The position numbers and the translations under genes are program-made. A stretch of 43,197 nt of DNA from Glutinoglossum americanum (taxonomy: Eukaryota > Ascomycota > Geoglossomycetes > Geoglossales > Geoglossaceae), in contig JAGHQL010000209.1 of the NCBI GenBank assembly GCA_020080175.1, positions 1 through 43,197 of the forward strand, in the 5' to 3' direction. Shown here in pieces: positions 29,784 to 39,514 of the stretch; the first letter of the stretch is position 1; every line of letters begins with the position of its first letter. The notes beneath the pieces are model-generated. The model ran no database searches and was not told the origin of the DNA. It was given only the letters and a program-made list of their open reading frames with translations.

Positions 29784-30500
29784 TTTTATGATAGCCAGTA
29801 GTTATATTATCGCTAGCAACGCCAGCAGTACCGTATTGCAAAATGATAACGAAATAACTCACTGGTATGTTCTTTCTTGAAAGCAGGCAAGGGAAATAAC
29901 TACAAGTTGTAGCTGTCTGGAGGTCACTCGGGCGGCTCGGGTAAGCTTATGTAAGGCGCGACATGTGGTAGTTAATATCATTGCGCGGGCGCTATCACCA
30001 TAATATCATCGAAGCGAACCGGACCTCATGGGGCATGCTCAGCCCGATTGAGATTTTACGGGAATCCAATCCAGCGGCATTGGGAGTGTTATTGCTGCAT
30101 AGAGTAAGACACGGGTATTATGGATTACAGTCTTCGTTCCAATCGGAAGTCCCCTTTATTCTACCTTCTCGTTTTAGGTCTAATCGGTCAATGCCTAATT
30201 TAAGGATGTGGGATAGCTGGTTTCTCGGCTGCCCCACGGTGGCATATTGTAACATATCCTCTGTCCCCTCCCTAGCACAAGATTGATGCTCAAACTGTCG
30301 CGTTACCCTTGTTTGACTCAGCAAACGTGAAAAAGCAAAGTGTGCCGTACTGAAAGCGCCAACTAGATTCTAGAAATTATAGCATAAGGGTATTCCATGT
30401 GCAAAGCTAAATTCTTTTAGTCCTAGAGAAAGCTTGTAGTCATGGTGGATTCTAAGGCGTCTTTTGCTATTTCGAGGCTACATCGTTATTAGCTCTACTT
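29784..30500. other. Intergenic, promoter side of the long HET gene
   Basis: No gene supported. Should hold the promoter of the long HET gene (minus strand) and the 3' end of the four-TM protein gene. Confidence 0.4.
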
Positions 30501-31883
30501 TCAATCTTTGAGTCGAGAGGGCTCACATTCGGTCTGTGAAGATACAGGCGCGTCCGAGCTTAAAGTATTGCTTCCAGCGATAAGGGATGGATCCTTCTGG
30601 GCGAGCGGGAAAGTGCTCCTGCGCACAACCGCCGAGTTCGGCCCTGGCTCCAGATCTCTCTTTCCGTCTGGTACCATCTCCTGACCTAAGAGTTTCGCTA
30701 GAACCTCTTTACCGTGTGCGTAACTGTCACAGTAAGTTGAGGTCAAACTCGCCATCAGCCTAGTATCACCTTCTCCACTTAGTAGTACAGTATTCTCGCC
30801 CATATTTGCTATAGGCCTAGTCCAGCCTCTAGCAACGGCTTTGGCTGTCGAAGTCCAGCTCTGACCGCCATAATATCGATAGATATACAGTGAGGCGCAA
30901 CAGTAGAGCTGATAACAGAGCCAGACATACTGTAGCTCTGTTGGCATCAAGACAACCGAGCAAAAAAGTCCAACTGGGAAGACTAGTCCGAATCCAACTA
31001 CGGTGATTATCTGTACAACTTCGCGAAAGCGGCCTCTGACGGGGTGCCCATAATGGCGAAAGAATTGAAGAATTAGAGAAGTGTTTCCCTCCACGACTAG
31101 GAAGCCATGTTGTGGGAGATATATTTCAAACTTCGATTCTGATTCATTGACGGTATCTGAAGCTGGAACGGTGATCATATGTTGTCGGGGTATCGTGAAA
31201 AAGGCATTAAGGAGCTTCAGGGTAGCTGGTATAAACCACAGTGAGGCAAAGCTGGATCTCCAGATACAGAGGACTACAACACCAGTTACTAAACCGGCAA
31301 ACTCGGAAAGAAGTAGAGCGGCGTAAATGCGTAAGGTGACCGCTCCGGTTTCGTTCCCGATTTGGTGAGACAATAAACGCTTGTGCCCAGAGTCATTAGT
31401 GATCCTCAACGTGCTAACAGCAATCCTCGAACGTATCTTCGCTGGTTTGGAGCAGGCCTCAATATTGGTACTGGTTGGATTTTCGGATGGAATTTCCATC
31501 AACGACACAGCCTCTACCAACAAACCATTCCGCACATGCTCGCGTGATTGCGTGCCATTGATATGCAGCGTGTATTCAAGCTTGCTATCGTGGAAGAAGG
31601 CTGTTCCTAGCATATGGCCAAGCTCAGAGCCTCGAAATAGGCCGTTCACAAAGAATCGATCAAGTGTCTTCAGTGATGCCTTATATAACGGGCCCCCCAT
31701 AGGCATTAAAAATGCAACCTCGATGACATCGTGGAAGGTGGTAATCTCGTTATAAAACCTTTGGGGCCAGAGAAGGCGTTGGAACAAATGTTCGGGAGCA
31801 GCCTCTGAACCAATGTAGCCAATCACGGTACCCAGGGCGCTCAATATGGGCCCGTTACCCGAATTAGCCGTCTGTACCGGCAT
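30501..31883 (-). CDS. Four-TM membrane protein of unknown role in the HET cluster
   Basis: Single exon, 460 aa. Residues 1-180 are soluble-looking (LLWPQRFYNEITTFHDV; LEYTLHINGTQSREH). Hydrophobic segments lie at about 183-207, 211-230, 288-312 and 318-337, with a soluble loop of about 55 residues between the second and third (KFEIYLPQHGFLVVEGNTSL). The C-terminal 120 residues are hydrophilic and Ser-rich. There is no signal peptide. I do not recognise the family. It lies between HET genes a and b, transcribed like a and divergent from b (about 630 bp between starts). The matching interval in the other arm of the cluster has no such gene. Confidence 0.75.
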   Translation of the reverse strand: MPVQTANSGNGPILSALGTVIGYIGSEAAPEHLFQRLLWPQRFYNEITTFHDVIEVAFLMPMGGPLYKASLKTLDRFFVNGLFRGSELGHMLGTAFFHDSKLEYTLHINGTQSREHVRNGLLVEAVSLMEIPSENPTSTNIEACSKPAKIRSRIAVSTLRITNDSGHKRLLSHQIGNETGAVTLRIYAALLLSEFAGLVTGVVVLCIWRSSFASLWFIPATLKLLNAFFTIPRQHMITVPASDTVNESESKFEIYLPQHGFLVVEGNTSLILQFFRHYGHPVRGRFREVVQIITVVGFGLVFPVGLFCSVVLMPTELQYVWLCYQLYCCASLYIYRYYGGQSWTSTAKAVARGWTRPIANMGENTVLLSGEGDTRLMASLTSTYCDSYAHGKEVLAKLLGQEMVPDGKRDLEPGPNSAVVRRSTFPLAQKDPSLIAGSNTLSSDAPVSSQTECEPSRLKD

Positions 31884-32510
31884 TTCCTTTGGAGTGTATC
31901 GCTACCTGTGGAAGTCCCAGGAAGGGTTAGCCCTATTTAATATATCTGTACAGAGGAGAGGAGTTACCGTAAGTTTGCCTGGGTTAGCCGCCAGCAAAGT
32001 AAGGCTTCAATACGTGACGGGGCTGCATCAGCGCAGAGCCCTTTGCTCTGTGCGGTTATGATTTGTATTGGCCAGAGAGCGAGAAGGGCGAAATCCGACG
32101 TGGCGGTGGTCAAGCGAGTCGGAGGTTAGTCATCCTACATTACCCCGCAATATCCCTTGCTTTGGTGGGATTGGCCAGACTCGGCCTCGCCAGGCCTCCG
32201 TGATTTTCTCTGAATCTTGTACTACGGAAAGCAGAATGCGACTGAGATTTCATATTATACAAAGGAGTGACCCTGAAGTTATATATCCCACTTAGGCAAC
32301 CAGCAAGTGCTAAACAATACGCGATTACTCAGCAGCGGCCCAAGCCTTAGAGTAAGCCACAACCAGATCGTCCTTCAGCACACCATACGCAAGTTCACAT
32401 TAAGTCGGTCTTAGAATTGCATCACTCGATATATTTATGTATGGCATCGCTATAGCCTGCCGTATCCCGTGCCGGCAAGGTCAACACAGTGCTCAATTCC
32501 CAATCCATGG
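31884..32510. other. Divergent promoter region
   Basis: Lies between the divergent TM-protein gene and the HET b gene. No gene supported; no clear TATA or operator was recognised. Confidence 0.4.
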
Positions 32511-34367
32511 ATGACTATGAACCACGCTTCGGAATGGAGTTTGAAATGGTCTAATAGCCACGCCATTGGCAAGTGGCCTCGCAGACTTCTCCATGTCCCT
32601 ACAATGACATCTTACGAATGGCAGCCTGGCCACAAATATGGACCTTATATTGGGCCACAATATAACGCTCTGTCTTACACCTGGGGCAGATACAGGCTGA
32701 CGACAGAGGAAATCCAACAGATGCCTCAGGTGATAGCTATTGGAATTAGTGGCATCACATGGGAGGTCCCTCGAATCCATCCAAATCACTTTACTGCCGC
32801 GGAATTCCAAGCCGCGATACAGCGGGCTATCCACCCAATAGCGACTGGGATACAGATGCTCGCATCCATGGATCAAATGCAAGATTCGCCCTCAGTTGAT
32901 TTCTTGTGGCTTGACATCGCCTGTGTTGACCAATCACCGAATAGTGCCACAGGCGCGGCCGAGATCGGAAGGCAAGCGATGATATTCCAAGGAGCCGATG
33001 CAGTCTTTGTTTGGCTCGTCGGCCACACAGAAGTGCAGTTGTCTAGCTGCCTTGCATCACTCTTCCGTGATGCAGATATAGCCCAAAAAAATCACACCAC
33101 ACGCCCCGCGCACGAAGCGGGTCAGCGTTGGTCTGGTTCCACAACAGATCCTGGAGACACTTCGAAATCAAACCTTCACGGCGATGAGCCATGGCTTAAC
33201 GATGCCATCACACAACTAGACCTTCTCCTTTCAGATGGGTGGTTTTCCTCTCTCTGGACGTTACAAGAAGCCTTTCTCTGCTCGCAAGCTATCCTCATCT
33301 CGCGAGATGCTGAGACGGTCGATATTTTCACAAAAACGCTCGACGGCCTGTTCCGAGCCTGCAACATTCTCCACACCGTCTGCCTCCGGAGCATCCGGCT
33401 CAAACTCGGTGGAGGTTGCACCGCCCACCCAGCAGAAGAGTCTCTTATCCAAAAGTCGACCAACAGCGGCCTAGCTGCCCTCGCGATGCGAAACCCCATG
33501 TCTCTATATACCGTTGCAAGATATCGACAAACCACATTTCCTCTCGACCGAATATATGGCATCATGCAAGTATTTGACCTCCGCCTTGGTAAGGCTGCCC
33601 CGGGCGCGGTCCAAACGGATCCTTGGGACCTTCCACAGCTCCAGTTGCAGCTTGGTATTGCGTTACTAGAGAAAGACCCGACCATGAGCCAATTACACAT
33701 ACATGCGACGCGGCCACCGGTGGGACAGGCCTGGCGTGTGAGCGATTCCTCAATTGTACCCGATTTAGTGAACCGGATCCCGATGTTCGGGACGAGCACC
33801 ATATTTGGCGAATACCGAACGAATTGCCACCTTAGCACCAAGACATATAGGAGCCAGACTTGGGGATACTTCGGCGGCATGATTTGCCCGCTTGAGGTGC
33901 TGCAGAGCGCTTGGAAAGCCGCCGAGCAGCAACCTGAATATGCCGCTCCTCTTTCTAGGGGAATAGGGAGCATACAGCAGATTGCACTTGACGCGACGGA
34001 GTTCATCCTACCTGGGGAGCTTTCCGAGGACCCTCCTTTCAATGTTCCAATAAAGAATGGAAGGCACCACCAATTCGGAGATCAGGTCGTAAAAATGGTC
34101 AAATCTCAGTCTTTGGAGGTGTCAGTGCTGTACCTCGGACAGTTCTATGACGAACGCCGCGACAAGATGGATCTTTCGAATAGGCATGGGCGATTCGTCG
34201 GGGACAAGGTCAATATTGGGATCCTTCTCGTAAGGAAAGATGATGTTTGGATTCGCCAGGGCCTCTGCATATGGGATATATCTCCGTTGGATTCAAGGAG
34301 TCCAGTTTGGGCGACGCTTACCTGTCAGTCATTGGATTGGCAGAATCAGCAAGGCTTATTTGGGTAG
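32511..34367 (+). CDS. HET-domain protein (family b)
   Basis: Single exon, 618 aa from the first ATG (32511; an ATG at 32517 is possible). The N-terminal block KWPRRLLHVPTMTSYEW leads straight into the HET domain: YNALSYTWGRYRL (51-63), FLWLDIACVDQ (131-141), IGRQAMIFQGADAVFVWLVG (152-171) and WFSSLWTLQEAFLC near 243. Later come RYRQTTFPLDRIYGIMQVFD, which recurs in diverged form in the neighbour, and a C-terminal domain ending QNQQGLFG. Its closest partner in the window is the HET gene at 34726-36366, placed tail to tail 358 bp away; they share WPRRLLH[VI]P[TS]M, the HET motifs and the DRIYGIMQ segment. Probable role: incompatibility or cell-death trigger. Looks intact. Confidence 0.88.
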   Translation: MTMNHASEWSLKWSNSHAIGKWPRRLLHVPTMTSYEWQPGHKYGPYIGPQYNALSYTWGRYRLTTEEIQQMPQVIAIGISGITWEVPRIHPNHFTAAEFQAAIQRAIHPIATGIQMLASMDQMQDSPSVDFLWLDIACVDQSPNSATGAAEIGRQAMIFQGADAVFVWLVGHTEVQLSSCLASLFRDADIAQKNHTTRPAHEAGQRWSGSTTDPGDTSKSNLHGDEPWLNDAITQLDLLLSDGWFSSLWTLQEAFLCSQAILISRDAETVDIFTKTLDGLFRACNILHTVCLRSIRLKLGGGCTAHPAEESLIQKSTNSGLAALAMRNPMSLYTVARYRQTTFPLDRIYGIMQVFDLRLGKAAPGAVQTDPWDLPQLQLQLGIALLEKDPTMSQLHIHATRPPVGQAWRVSDSSIVPDLVNRIPMFGTSTIFGEYRTNCHLSTKTYRSQTWGYFGGMICPLEVLQSAWKAAEQQPEYAAPLSRGIGSIQQIALDATEFILPGELSEDPPFNVPIKNGRHHQFGDQVVKMVKSQSLEVSVLYLGQFYDERRDKMDLSNRHGRFVGDKVNIGILLVRKDDVWIRQGLCIWDISPLDSRSPVWATLTCQSLDWQNQQGLFG

Positions 34368-34725
34368 GATGATTATCAGTGTCTTTTAGGATGGTAATAG
34401 AATAAGACATCATTCTGTTTAGCTGCAACGCTGGGCAGAGATAGTGCTGAAAATAACACATACAATCTACACCTACAGGGGCAGAGCTAACGGTTTACAT
34501 ATATGATCGACGTAAAATGTTTTCAAGGGGCAATATCGTTGCGATTGCGGATGCTGGTATCTCCATGAGGTAGGAGGAGACATGATCGTTCCAGATGCCA
34601 TGCCTACTGCTGGGGTTACCGTTATACTTTACTTCTATAAAGCACTGCTTTGCAGCCGATGTGCCCATGGCAACACTAGCTCCTCTGTTAATATCCCCAG
34701 CTTCTACCACCATAAGGGCAAGCTC
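34368..34725. other. Convergent 3' region, centre of the mirror-ordered HET cluster
   Basis: Lies between the stops of HET b and b'. An open frame of 73 codons (34495-34713, minus) is in the same frame as b' past its stop, but the paralogue b ends at the matching point, so I take the stop as real. The symmetry centre of the cluster (about 34.5 kb) falls here. No inverted repeat was seen at the DNA level. Confidence 0.45.
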
Positions 34726-36366
34726 TTAGCCTAATTGACCTTCAAATAATTCCCACTGTGGGCAAGGCAATTCAGGTTGCTCGGCCAACGAGAAGTCTTC
34801 CCCTGCATTCCACGAGCAAACTCCAACACGTTCCCACCACCCCTCCTCTGGCCGCCGTAGCAGGACTAGCCCAAGAAACCAATTCGCGTAGACGGGTCCA
34901 TACTCTCGCGTCCTAACGAGCGTCTCCCCCAGGAGAAACCAGATTAGGTTGGCCTCCCCGAGGAGGGCCACGAGTGACTTCCCAAGTTCGAACTGTCGAT
35001 TGTCCGGGGGTAGGTTGAATTGCGATAGCCGCGGCGGGAGACGTCCGAGGGTATGCGAGCTGTCGTCTAGCATAATTTTCTGCGGTGTATCCAAGTAGGG
35101 ATCCCAGCGCAGATGCCAGTACTTCAGGAGGTTGGCGAACGGCCAGCTCTTGCCTGATACGCGTATTTGCCCAGATATTGGATGCGTAGTGATCTGACAA
35201 TGAGGTATCTCTGGAGAAGGATGCGATTCCGACGTGGAGGCAGAGAAGGCGGCCGGTGGGTAGTATACCTCGAGTTCTTCGGGCACCCGCGAGTGCTGTG
35301 TGATTCGCCAGCTCTTCCCGTGGGGCGGAGTCTGGACGTGAGTGAACATCTGTGATAGGATGGGTGAGCGCGAGATCAACGCCTTGCCAAACTTATCTTC
35401 TAGCTGTTCAAGCACTGGTTTGTGGTCTGGACTGCTAGAGGAGCCGATATCGAGACCATAGATCTGCATGATGCCGTAGATACGATCCTCTTCGCGGCTC
35501 GTCTTGCGGAAGCGCGCGGCGCCATACTGCATATTTGGGTTGCTGCAGTAGAGAAACTGGAAACCCACTTGCTCAATCATACTGTATAGCTTATCGGCTG
35601 TCTCTTTGATGGAGGGGTCGTGGAAGAACGAGCTATACTTGGTTCGAACGCGTGCGCAGTCTTTGTATATATTCTGGCATGCACTTATCAGCGATGCGAG
35701 GAACGCATTGCCGTCTCTAAAACCTAATAGCACAGGCGAGGCTTCGCGCGACAGAATCATAGCATCCCTTCGAAGGATAGATTCCTGCAGGGTCCAGAGA
35801 GACGAGAACCATGGGTCACTAAAGAGTATTTCAAATGCTCCCACCAACGTCTGGAGACACTGGAGGACGCCGGGACCGGATTTCTCGTAGTGTAACTCCG
35901 GGCCATGTTGAAAGACATCGTCCAGACAGCGCTGCAACTCGCTGGGTGCAAGCCTGTTCAGCCAAACGTATACCCGATGCGCGCCTCGAAAGATCCCAAC
36001 TTGCTTCCCCACCTCGTCCATCTTTACAACATCATCCTCTTGATCGATGCAAGCGATGTCGATCCACACGTACTCCACATCCTCACCGACTCTTTCGATT
36101 ACGCGGCGGAAGGCCTCCACCGTGAAATGCGACTCCTGCACCGCGGGTATCTTCCACGTCGTTCCCTTGATGTCGATTGCGGGGCCTTGGCTAATCTCCC
36201 AACGACCCCATGTATAAGTCAGAATGCCGTAGGGTGGTTCCTTCTGACCTCCGTATGTGCCGCCCCCTTGGCACTCTTGTGAGACCATACTTGGGATGTG
36301 CAGGAGCCTCCTTGGCCATATCCTCGAAACGCTACCCCACCAGCGGGACTCATACTCGCTCCCCAT
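34726..36366 (-). CDS. HET-domain protein (family b')
   Basis: Single exon, 546 aa from ATG 36366 (MGSEYESRWWGSV). IWPRRLLHIPSMVSQE precedes the HET domain: YGILTYTWGRWEI (46-58), YVWIDIACIDQ (99-109), VGKQVGIFRGAHRVYVWLNR (119-138), then WFSSLWTLQESILRRDAM near 185. FRKTSREEDRIYGIMQIYGL matches the segment in family b. The C-terminus (LPCPQWELFEGQLG) corresponds to the end of b. It is about 70 residues shorter, mainly in spacer regions. Divergent from HET a' (36976), about 610 bp between starts. Looks intact. Confidence 0.88.
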   Translation of the reverse strand: MGSEYESRWWGSVSRIWPRRLLHIPSMVSQECQGGGTYGGQKEPPYGILTYTWGRWEISQGPAIDIKGTTWKIPAVQESHFTVEAFRRVIERVGEDVEYVWIDIACIDQEDDVVKMDEVGKQVGIFRGAHRVYVWLNRLAPSELQRCLDDVFQHGPELHYEKSGPGVLQCLQTLVGAFEILFSDPWFSSLWTLQESILRRDAMILSREASPVLLGFRDGNAFLASLISACQNIYKDCARVRTKYSSFFHDPSIKETADKLYSMIEQVGFQFLYCSNPNMQYGAARFRKTSREEDRIYGIMQIYGLDIGSSSSPDHKPVLEQLEDKFGKALISRSPILSQMFTHVQTPPHGKSWRITQHSRVPEELEVYYPPAAFSASTSESHPSPEIPHCQITTHPISGQIRVSGKSWPFANLLKYWHLRWDPYLDTPQKIMLDDSSHTLGRLPPRLSQFNLPPDNRQFELGKSLVALLGEANLIWFLLGETLVRTREYGPVYANWFLGLVLLRRPEEGWWERVGVCSWNAGEDFSLAEQPELPCPQWELFEGQLG

Positions 36367-36975
36367 CCGATCTAACAGAACAAGATATAAAACACTGGTA
36401 TTAGCGGTGTTGACCTAAGCACGACAGGACGAACGTAGACAGTGTCGGACTCAAGATTTCGATATGATAACACCAATCGCAGAACAACCGGAAGGCTGAT
36501 AAAGTGTCCTATCTATTAGGTAAGTTATTTCTCTTGGAGTTTTTCTTATTGGCCGATGGAGTCAGTGTGCTGAAGCGACACCATCGAATTGGAATGCAGG
36601 TATGTGGTCTCGTTACAGCCTCGCCTTCTCAAACATTTAATTCGTGAAAGGCAGCTATCGAGAACCCTTGGCATCAAGGTCGCGCGTTACAGAATAAAAC
36701 TACCGTAATACTATGGTCGCAGGCACCACTGCTCCACTTGCTGGCTCTTTCCAGAGTGGTGCGGGACGAATAATTAAAAGGGCTGGGCCTGCTGTTCTTC
36801 TATAGCACCTAAACCAGCGATTACTTCGTTACAACGATATAACTAACGAAGGTTCCGGCCAATAGCCTAGCCGCACCAGCAAGGCTTAACCGAGGACCAG
36901 AAGTCTGAAGACATCTCTGTTTGGTAGGATACCAGGTCAAAAGTGTTGGTTCCCATCATCCAGGCCAATTCAGGC
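36367..36975. other. Divergent promoter region of HET b' and a'
   Basis: No gene supported. In the other arm of the cluster the equivalent interval (29784-32510) is about 2.7 kb and contains the TM-protein gene. Confidence 0.45.
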
Positions 36976-39081
36976 ATGTCAGAAACGATCGGAGATCAAG
37001 TCGAGCTCTTTTTAGGTAGCACTGCTTCTGAAGTCGGCCAGGCAGCAAATAGAGCTTCCTTCAACCGCAGTCGTTGGCTCGAAATCCTCAAAAGCCCATC
37101 TAAATTGGCGGAATTTTTACCCCGCTTGTCAACTACCCAGTTAGGTTCTCACCAGCTTCTCCAAGGATGGTTACTCCTTAGGCTCGAAGACGAGTACTTC
37201 GATTCAGAGGCAAAAGTAGCCCAAGAGCTCGTCGGACTCCAGCCTGAGGCTCCAAATAGTCGGCAATCCTACCACTATCATCTAGCCAATCTTCTAAAAC
37301 AGGAGTTCTCCCAGCCGGCACAGGATTTGCCTTCAGATCTCTATCTTGCGATCTTACATCAGTCTCGGCGAGATGCTGCGCTGTACGCCGCCAGCTATAG
37401 GCTGGCATGCTCTTGTTACAAGGCAGCCTTACGTCCGACCTTACCCCAGGGACTAACTAACAGCCCTCAGCCGCTCCGACCACGATATGGCGCCTCCATC
37501 GACCCCTGCCCGTGGCTAGAACGCAAACCCCAGGAAGGGGACTTACCATTCTACCTATGGGATGTCAAGGGAAAAAGAACCAGAGAGGTCAGTGAAATAA
37601 TCAAGAGTACTGGCAAAGTCCCCGACTACGTGGCAATCAGCCACACCTGGGGTCGCTGGAGGAAGGACGATGAGCCGTGGGTTTCGTTAGACGTGCCGTG
37701 GAAGATCCCCCAGAATGGGAGGTTCGAGGTCGTGGACCTGCCACACACTCTAGAACGCTTTCCATGCAAATACATCTGGCTCGACCTTCTCACCATTCCG
37801 CAGGAGGATTCGCCTCCGTCGATGCTCGAGATTCAGCAAGCGGAAATCAAGAGGCAGGCCACCATATTTCGGAACGCGAGCACCACCGTAGCCTGGCTGA
37901 ACGACGTCAGCACATGGGTTGGCCTACCCGCTGTGATTCGCTATCTATGCTTTAACTTTCTCAAAGGCTCCGTCCCCGATGACGAGGACAAGAGCGAGCT
38001 CGACTCGCTGCTAGACGCTGCCTCGACAGCCGCTGGTGGTTTCACGGAGCTTTTCCAGACACACGAGAGAGAGGGGGTGAACCCTGAACTCCGGCAGCCA
38101 AACCCGTGGTTCACGTCACTGTGGACCCTACAGGAAACGTGCTTGCGGCCCGACATGTGGCTTTGCGATGCAACGTGGAACTTTGTGGCTGCCTCGGAAG
38201 AAATGCCTGTGGCTTTGAATGACTTGATCGCTCTTGTTCTGGTCAATCATCCAACTATTTCATCCTCAACAGCAGTACCCAAGGGTGCCCGGGAGCTCGC
38301 ACGACTATTCCGTATAACCGGGCTGATAGGTTTGCTGCAGCTATCACGGCACTCCATCATCACAATGGGCAACGGAAGGCACTGCACCAGCCGCCGTGCG
38401 GAGGCCATAATGTCCGCGGTAGGAGCAACCGAATGGTTCGGGACAGCGAGTGATAGCCTCGAGGAGGACCTAGTGCTCGAGCTCTATCCCCTTGCTTTCG
38501 TGAACGAAGTCCGCGAGAAGCTCGGATCCGCATCCTTCTTCTCCTCGACGCCACTGGGGTGGGAATTCCATTACGTTCTCCGCAGGTTCTGCAGTGACAA
38601 ACGTAAGATACCGTATGGATTTGAGGCATTAGGTTCTCTTTTGCCATTCGGTCCCGGCGCTCATAACATCGCATTTGACACTGAATCTAACCCTCACATG
38701 GCCGAGCATCCCTCTCTGGATAGTTGGACAGTGGAAGATACTGGGTGCGTCCGCATCCTGCAAGCGGGTATTGTATCTTCGTCTATAGAAGGGCCGTTAG
38801 TTGGAGACATTCGTTGTATTCTCGTTGCCCCGTTAGCAGATAATGACGAGAACCGCCTTGTCGTTCAAAAAAACGAAGATCTGCACAGCTGGATCAAAAG
38901 GTATAAGCCAGACATGCCTAACTTCGCGGTCTGCCTCCTCCACTCTCCGCTCGCCAGTCGCGGCATCATTTTGAAGGAGATCGCACCTGGCTTTCTCCTC
39001 AAGATTGGAAGCTACTGGCAGATGGAAAGGCCGGGCTATGAGGGGCCCAAAACCCAGATGGTTAATTGGTTGGTTGTCTGA
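36976..39081 (+). CDS. HET-domain protein (family a')
   Basis: Single exon, 701 aa from the first ATG (MSETIGDQVELFLG); the frame is open 11 codons further up without an ATG. A helical N-terminal region of about 180 residues leads to DLPFYLWDVKGKR and the HET domain: YVAISHTWGRWRK (218-230), YIWLDLLTIPQ (266-276), IKRQATIFRNASTTVAWLND (291-310) and WFTSLWTLQETCLRPDMWLC near 375. The same order and wording (DLPYYLWDVK, AISHTWGRWR, LWT[FL]QE-CLRPDM, NFAVCL, ILKE) occur in the long HET gene at 26697-29783, its paralogue. The Gly/Asn-rich segment of the long form is missing here. Looks intact; outer right member of the mirror-ordered cluster. Confidence 0.88.
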   Translation: MSETIGDQVELFLGSTASEVGQAANRASFNRSRWLEILKSPSKLAEFLPRLSTTQLGSHQLLQGWLLLRLEDEYFDSEAKVAQELVGLQPEAPNSRQSYHYHLANLLKQEFSQPAQDLPSDLYLAILHQSRRDAALYAASYRLACSCYKAALRPTLPQGLTNSPQPLRPRYGASIDPCPWLERKPQEGDLPFYLWDVKGKRTREVSEIIKSTGKVPDYVAISHTWGRWRKDDEPWVSLDVPWKIPQNGRFEVVDLPHTLERFPCKYIWLDLLTIPQEDSPPSMLEIQQAEIKRQATIFRNASTTVAWLNDVSTWVGLPAVIRYLCFNFLKGSVPDDEDKSELDSLLDAASTAAGGFTELFQTHEREGVNPELRQPNPWFTSLWTLQETCLRPDMWLCDATWNFVAASEEMPVALNDLIALVLVNHPTISSSTAVPKGARELARLFRITGLIGLLQLSRHSIITMGNGRHCTSRRAEAIMSAVGATEWFGTASDSLEEDLVLELYPLAFVNEVREKLGSASFFSSTPLGWEFHYVLRRFCSDKRKIPYGFEALGSLLPFGPGAHNIAFDTESNPHMAEHPSLDSWTVEDTGCVRILQAGIVSSSIEGPLVGDIRCILVAPLADNDENRLVVQKNEDLHSWIKRYKPDMPNFAVCLLHSPLASRGIILKEIAPGFLLKIGSYWQMERPGYEGPKTQMVNWLVV

Positions 39082-39412
39082 CGTGACGAGTTCCAGAAAG
39101 CAGAACTGGTGAAGGCGAGGCGGCTGAGATGTGTACGTATTCGCATTGCTCTTGGTCGAGAAAGAACTGGCAACTGTAAACTTAGCAAAGACTCTCGCTG
39201 GATAGTTCTTTACCAGCTTCACTCGAGTCACTAAGAGGATTAGTAAGGATTATAGGGGTACAATTTATGAAAGTAGGACTCTCTAGTGCTCTACTAATAT
39301 GGCCCCCCTTAGTGAGTAAGAACTGTTTCAGCTAGGAAACGTCTCACCGCAAAACATAAGAAAACTATCGTGTCTGCAGCCTTAGCAGTTATGACGCTTT
39401 GGTAGAAAAGTG
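39082..39412. other. Intergenic, nothing recognised
   Basis: 3' region of HET a'. No gene supported. Confidence 0.35.
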
Positions 39413-39514
39413 AAGCTAGACGGGGGGGCCGATGTCAACGCGCCGCAGGCTGCTTCGGCCCAGGACCACTACCGGATCATCCAGCTGCTGGAATCAGCTC
39501 TACAATCTCAATAA
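39413..39514 (+). pseudogene. Orphan ankyrin tail
   Basis: The frame reads KLDGGADVNAPQAASAQ, then DHYRIIQLLESALQSQ and a stop. This is the end of an ankyrin-repeat array of the type found in fungal NLR proteins (LLxxGADVNA; ALQAAS; IIQLLE). Nothing upstream continues the array, so it is the last stub of a lost gene. Confidence 0.55.

Noticed and set aside
33176-34042. 288-codon frame on the minus strand
   Set aside because: Antisense shadow of the HET b gene; no motif of its own.
34495-34713. 73-codon frame in phase with HET b' past its stop, as possible stop-codon readthrough
   Set aside because: The paralogous HET b ends at the equivalent position, the stop context is not the known TGA-CTA readthrough signal, and the extension has no motif.
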